NCBI GenBank assembly: GCA_030744095.1
Contig: JASLRF010000366.1
Coordinates: forward strand, 1 to 9,763
DNA length: 9,763 nt
DNA from: Pirellulaceae bacterium
GTDB lineage: Bacteria > Planctomycetota > Planctomycetia > Pirellulales > Pirellulaceae
Direction: 5' to 3'
The notes beneath the pieces are model-generated. The model searched no databases. It saw only the letters and a list, made by a program, of their open reading frames with translations, and had not been told where the DNA came from. A program made the position numbers and the translations under genes. Positions 7,271 to 9,763 of the stretch are shown here, piece by piece. Position 1 is the first letter of the stretch. Every line of letters begins with the position of its first letter.

Positions 7271-7278
7271 CCTATACT
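7271..7278 (+). promoter_or_regulatory. Candidate -10 box (CCTATACT) for the Tat-exported hydrolase
   Basis: TATACT at 7273-7278 is one mismatch from the TATAAT consensus, and it is preceded by CC like the boxes in front of the two downstream genes. No hexamer resembling TTGACA lies 16-18 bases upstream, so the call rests on the -10 alone. A start near 7285 would give a leader of about 60 bases that includes the stem-loop at 7291-7311. Confidence 0.35.
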
Positions 7279-7290
7279 GGCAACGAGGTG

Positions 7291-7311
7291 GCTGATCGCG
7301 CGCTGATCAGC
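7291..7311 (+). repeat. Stem-loop / operator-like repeat in the probable leader of the hydrolase gene
   Basis: GCTGATC (7291-7297) pairs with GATCAGC (7305-7311) across a 7-base loop. GCTGATC also recurs directly at 7302, 11 bases (one helical turn) after the first copy, and the second copy is part of the perfect palindrome GCTGATCAGC (7302-7311). Just downstream of a candidate -10 box, it could be an operator or a leader hairpin. It has no T run, so it is not a standard terminator. Confidence 0.4.
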
Positions 7312-7344
7312 AATTTGGAAGACTCTCCAGATAAAGGTCAACCG

Positions 7345-8331
7345 ATGAAAACGAAAATGGATCGACGCGGCTTCCTCTCTGTTGGCGTCGCGACTGCGAT
7401 CGGGTTGTGGCTGGCCGATCAGGCGGCCGCGGCAGAGGCAGATTTTGTTATGAAGACATTCACGTACAAGACAGTCGGCAAGTTGAAGATCGAAGCGGAT
7501 GTCTACCGGCCCGACGACGATATCGTGCGTCCAGTGGTTGTCTGGATCCATGGCGGGGCACTCATCAACGGGCATCGCGCGGGCGTTAGTCGTCGAGTCA
7601 AGACGTGGGCTCAAAACGCAGGATATGCAATCGTCTCGATCGACTATCGGCTGGCGCCCGAAACACAGCTCCCGGAAATCGTCAAAGACTTAGAGGACGC
7701 GTTCAGCTGGATCCACGAAGCAGGTCCACGGCTGTTCAAGATTGATCCGACTAAAATCGCCGTGGCTGGTGGATCGGCGGGTGGCTACTTGACGTTGACG
7801 AGCGGTTTTCGGGTGACGCCCAGACCCAAAGTGTTGCTCTCGTTTTGGGGGTATGGTGACCTGGTTGGCGACTGGTACAGCAAGCCGAGTCCTCACCCGC
7901 GACATTACGGTACAAAGCTATCTCGAGCCGACGCGTATCGTCAGGTGAGCGGCCCGCCGGTTTCCGATTCACGTGAACGCAAAGGGAACGGTGGCGCCTT
8001 CTATCAGTTTTGCCGCCAGCAAGGCGAATGGCCGAAGGCCGTCTCCGGCTGGGACCCGCTCAATGATCCCGAAAAGTTCTATCCGTATATGGCCGTCAAG
8101 AATGTGACGAGCAAATATCCACCGACCGTGATGATTCATGGCACCAAGGATACGGATGTACCTTATGAACAGTCCGTCATGATGGCGGCCGAACTGAAGA
8201 AGGAGGCGGTACCTCACAAGCTTCTATCCATCAAAGGCGGCGAACATGGACTCGGAGGAGGCGATCCTGTGGCAATCAGCGCTGCCTATCAGCAGGCCTT
8301 CGCGTTCGTCGACAAATATCTGATACGATGA
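7345..8331 (+). CDS. Tat-exported alpha/beta hydrolase (esterase/lipase-like)
   Basis: From the ATG at 7345, with AAGG about eight bases upstream, the product is 328 residues. The N-terminus MKTKMDRRGFLSVG carries a twin-arginine motif, then a hydrophobic stretch and an Ala-rich cleavage region (about 26-31), so it is probably exported by the Tat pathway. The alpha/beta-hydrolase domain has the oxyanion motif HGG (69-71) in VVVWIHGGALINGH, the nucleophile elbow GGSAGG with Ser144, a likely acid Asp269 in HGTKDTDVP, and His301 in KGGEHGLG. All catalytic elements are present, in contrast to the degenerate domain in the gene ending at 6471. The pattern fits the BD-FAE / carboxylesterase / prolyl-oligopeptidase-like group, which cleaves ester bonds on sugars or other small substrates; the true substrate cannot be read from the sequence. 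An upstream in-frame extension to 7240 is unlikely because it would bury the Tat motif. Confidence 0.9.
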   Translation: MKTKMDRRGFLSVGVATAIGLWLADQAAAAEADFVMKTFTYKTVGKLKIEADVYRPDDDIVRPVVVWIHGGALINGHRAGVSRRVKTWAQNAGYAIVSIDYRLAPETQLPEIVKDLEDAFSWIHEAGPRLFKIDPTKIAVAGGSAGGYLTLTSGFRVTPRPKVLLSFWGYGDLVGDWYSKPSPHPRHYGTKLSRADAYRQVSGPPVSDSRERKGNGGAFYQFCRQQGEWPKAVSGWDPLNDPEKFYPYMAVKNVTSKYPPTVMIHGTKDTDVPYEQSVMMAAELKKEAVPHKLLSIKGGEHGLGGGDPVAISAAYQQAFAFVDKYLIR

Positions 8332-8392
8332 AAATCGGTTGCGGATTGAGTCGGTCTGCGGCGGTCGAATCGCGGCCGTGGCGGTTGGGGTG

Positions 8393-8420
8393 TTGGCAAC
8401 GGAGGCAAAACTCCTACACT
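8393..8420 (+). promoter_or_regulatory. Sigma70-like promoter of the pseudouridine synthase gene
   Basis: TTGGCA (8393-8398) and TACACT (8415-8420) are separated by 16 bases. Transcription starting about seven bases after the -10 box would begin at about 8427, only two bases before the ATG at 8429. This suggests a leaderless or nearly leaderless mRNA, consistent with the absence of a Shine-Dalgarno site. Confidence 0.55.
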
Positions 8421-8428
8421 CGATATGC

Positions 8429-9190
8429 ATGAATGTCACGGAAACTGGATTTGAGGTGCTGTATGAAGTAGGGGCCTGCCTGGCGGTCGCGAAGCCTGGC
8501 GGCCTTCTCACTCAGGCCGCACGAGGAATCGATAGCCTGGAGGTCCGCATCAAGGAGTTTCTCAAGGCCAGAGGGGAACGCCAGGGCGGCGTCTATTTGG
8601 GGATGGTACATCGGCTCGACAGACCCGTCTCTGGGGTCCTGGTTATGGGCACCAACCGGCGAGCCGCCCGCAGATTGGCGGAACAGTTCGAAGGTCGCAT
8701 GGTTCACAAAGTCTATTGGGCGCTGGTGGAAGGTCAAATTGACGAAGATACAGGCACTTGGCGCGACTATCTCCGCAAGATCCCCAATGTCGCCCAAGCA
8801 GAGGTGGTCGAAGAGAACTCGCCTGACGCGCGCGAAGCCATCTTGAAATATCAAGTGATCCAGCGCCGCGACAAGCTCACTTGGTTGCAGATCCAGTTGG
8901 AAACGGGCCGAATGCATCAGATCCGCGTCCAGGCAGCCGCACGTGGTTGCCCGGTCTTGGGTGATGAACAATATGGTGCGAAACGACCGTTCGGGAAGCA
9001 GTTCGAGGATGTTCGCGAGCGGTTGATTGGACTTCATGCACGCGAGTTGGGATTTCGGCAGCCGAAAGGTTGGGAACGGATCCTCGTCGAAGCGCCGCTT
9101 CCGACTCCCTGGCATGACCTTGGAATCACGGAAGATGTCGCTGCCGCGACGTGCAAACAGCTTGCGAACCAGCCGGGTAGATGGACCTGA
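8429..9190 (+). CDS. RluA-family pseudouridine synthase
   Basis: The 253-residue product catalyses uridine-to-pseudouridine isomerisation in rRNA or tRNA; the exact site cannot be told from sequence alone. Family motifs are clear: AKPGGLLTQ (21-29), the catalytic motif HRLDRPVSG (61-69) with Asp64, the strand MVHKVYWALVEG (91-102), LETGRMHQIRVQ (157-168) and LGDEQYGA (177-184). There is no N-terminal S4 RNA-binding domain, so this is the short form, as in RluA or TruC-type enzymes. The ATG at 8429 is preferred over the TTG at 8339 because family members begin a few residues before the 'LYEVGACLAVAKP' strand and because the upstream codons overlap the promoter. A likely intrinsic terminator follows the stop codon. 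Confidence 0.93.
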   Translation: MNVTETGFEVLYEVGACLAVAKPGGLLTQAARGIDSLEVRIKEFLKARGERQGGVYLGMVHRLDRPVSGVLVMGTNRRAARRLAEQFEGRMVHKVYWALVEGQIDEDTGTWRDYLRKIPNVAQAEVVEENSPDAREAILKYQVIQRRDKLTWLQIQLETGRMHQIRVQAAARGCPVLGDEQYGAKRPFGKQFEDVRERLIGLHARELGFRQPKGWERILVEAPLPTPWHDLGITEDVAAATCKQLANQPGRWT

Positions 9191-9220
9191 CTGGGCGTCG
9201 TGATTCAATCGCGTTAATTG

Positions 9221-9241
9221 CCGCCTTGGGCTGCGGTTTTT
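9221..9241 (+). terminator. Probable intrinsic terminator of the pseudouridine synthase gene
   Basis: CCGC (9221-9224) pairs with GCGG (9233-9236), extendable by a G-T pair, around an 8-base loop, and is followed directly by five T residues (9237-9241). The stem is short, so termination may be inefficient. Its place 31 bases after the stop codon and before the next promoter supports the call. Confidence 0.45.
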
Positions 9242-9265
9242 CAAAGAGGAACGTGGCATTGGCCC

Positions 9266-9295
9266 TTGGCGGAGTTGCCGAAGGGGACCTATAAT
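9266..9295 (+). promoter_or_regulatory. Sigma70-like promoter of mqnA
   Basis: TTGGCG (9266-9271) and a perfect TATAAT (9290-9295) are 18 bases apart. Transcription from about 9302 would give a leader of roughly 22 bases containing GAGTGAG as a possible ribosome site before the ATG at 9325. Confidence 0.6.
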
Positions 9296-9324
9296 CCGGC
9301 GATTGTCAGCCGAGTGAGTAGAAC

Positions 9325-9763
9325 ATGAGCGTCCTTCATAAGTTACGAATCGGTGCGGTTTCCTACCTGAATACCAAGCCATTGGTGTATCAGTTAGACA
9401 AGATGCTGCCAAACGCGGAAATCGTCTATGATCTTCCCAGTCGGCTGTCCGACGATCTTGCCGGGGGCTCGCTGGATATCGCACTGATTCCGTCGGTCGA
9501 ATCTTTTCGAGACTCCGCATACCAGATAATCTCTGACGCCTGCATCGCCTGCCGCGGACCTGTTTTGAGCGTCAAACTGCTGAGCCGCTGCCCGTTTGAT
9601 CAGATCAAGACACTGGCTTTAGACGAAGGATCGCGGACTAGTGTTGCGTTGGCGCGGATCCTCCTTCAGCAGCGTTTTCAGTTGTCGCCGTCCATGCAGC
9701 CTTTCCCGATCGGGTCAGAGATTGCTGAAACCACTGCGGATGCCGTGCTCTTGATTGGGGATC
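9325..9763 (+). CDS. mqnA: Chorismate dehydratase MqnA (3' truncated by window end)
   Basis: The 146 codons present encode the N-terminal half of an MqnA protein. Diagnostic segments are RIGAVSYLNTKPLVYQL (8-24), GGSLDIALIPSVES (47-60) and LALDEGSRTSVALARILL (97-114). MqnA has a periplasmic-binding-protein-like fold and converts chorismate to 3-[(1-carboxyvinyl)oxy]benzoate, the first step of the futalosine route to menaquinone, in the cytoplasm. Menaquinone by this route fits a planctomycete. No other futalosine genes are visible in the window. A promoter with a perfect TATAAT lies directly upstream, so the gene is probably transcribed independently of the pseudouridine synthase gene. A long reverse-strand open frame overlaps its start but has no family features. 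Confidence 0.93.
   Translation, partial: MSVLHKLRIGAVSYLNTKPLVYQLDKMLPNAEIVYDLPSRLSDDLAGGSLDIALIPSVESFRDSAYQIISDACIACRGPVLSVKLLSRCPFDQIKTLALDEGSRTSVALARILLQQRFQLSPSMQPFPIGSEIAETTADAVLLIGD

Larger units (their letters stand above)
6835..7344. other. 510-base intergenic region with inverted repeats, no gene seen
   Basis: No convincing coding region was found on either strand. The stretch separates two divergently transcribed genes, the small membrane protein (minus) and the Tat-exported hydrolase (plus), so it should contain both of their promoters. It holds two tandem inverted repeats (6921-6960), a 17-base palindrome (7077-7093), promoter-like boxes CCTATTCT (7163-7170) and CCTATACT (7271-7278), and a stem-loop in the likely leader (7291-7311). 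The part around 6990-7030 is clearly richer in A and T than its surroundings. Three TTGACA hexamers occur (two on the minus strand at 6856-6861 and 6881-6886, one on the plus strand at 7008-7013), but none has a well-spaced -10 partner. Confidence 0.6.

Noticed and set aside
7165..7614. A 149-codon reverse-strand open frame spanning the hydrolase start and its upstream region
   Set aside because: It overlaps the Tat signal and catalytic domain of the hydrolase on the other strand and has no protein features of its own.
8414..9520. A 368-codon reverse-strand open frame across the pseudouridine synthase and the start of mqnA
   Set aside because: It is antisense to two genes with clear family motifs. 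Its translation is rich in Arg, Ser and Pro with no recognisable domain, as expected of a shadow frame in GC-rich DNA.

Overview
The window looks like chromosomal DNA from a planctomycete, probably of the Pirellulales group. This rests on gene content and style, not on a database match. Supporting signs are moderately high GC, a TTG start behind a strong ribosome binding site, an NPCBM-domain secreted protein, several exported HtrA-like proteins in tandem, a Tat-exported alpha/beta hydrolase, a futalosine-pathway menaquinone gene (mqnA), and an upstream protein whose C-terminal tail resembles one I recall from planctomycete hypothetical proteins.

Layout. Positions 2-271 hold the 3' end of a gene that starts outside the window. 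It is followed on the same strand by four closely packed genes for exported proteins: an NPCBM-domain protein (343-1584), a complete HtrA-type serine protease with an extra C-terminal domain (1581-3371), a second HtrA-like protein (3372-4421), and a third HtrA-like protein with two PDZ domains and a C-terminal alpha/beta-hydrolase-like domain (4513-6471). The spacing (4-base overlap, 0 bases, then about 90 bases) suggests one operon. A small membrane protein (6472-6834, minus strand) converges on the operon with no bases between the two stop codons. A gene-free stretch of about 510 bases (6835-7344) contains several inverted repeats. After it come a Tat-exported esterase-like protein (7345-8331), an RluA-family pseudouridine synthase (8429-9190) and the start of mqnA (9325 to the window end). 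The last two each have a good sigma70-like promoter in front.

Main result. Of the three tandem HtrA paralogues, only the first keeps the His-Asp-Ser catalytic triad. The second has Ser, Glu and Gly at the three positions, and the third has Phe, Met and Tyr. The hydrolase-like domain fused to the third protein has also lost its nucleophile: GHQAGG stands where GHSAGG is expected, and the oxyanion HG motif and the terminal His are not visible. The operon therefore appears to encode one active envelope protease with two pseudoproteases, one of them fused to a pseudohydrolase. HtrA proteins normally act as trimers and use PDZ domains to sense substrates, so a working hypothesis is a hetero-oligomeric or regulatory protease system in the cell envelope, with the NPCBM protein supplying glycan or surface binding. 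The substitutions are read directly from the sequence; the complex and its role are inference.
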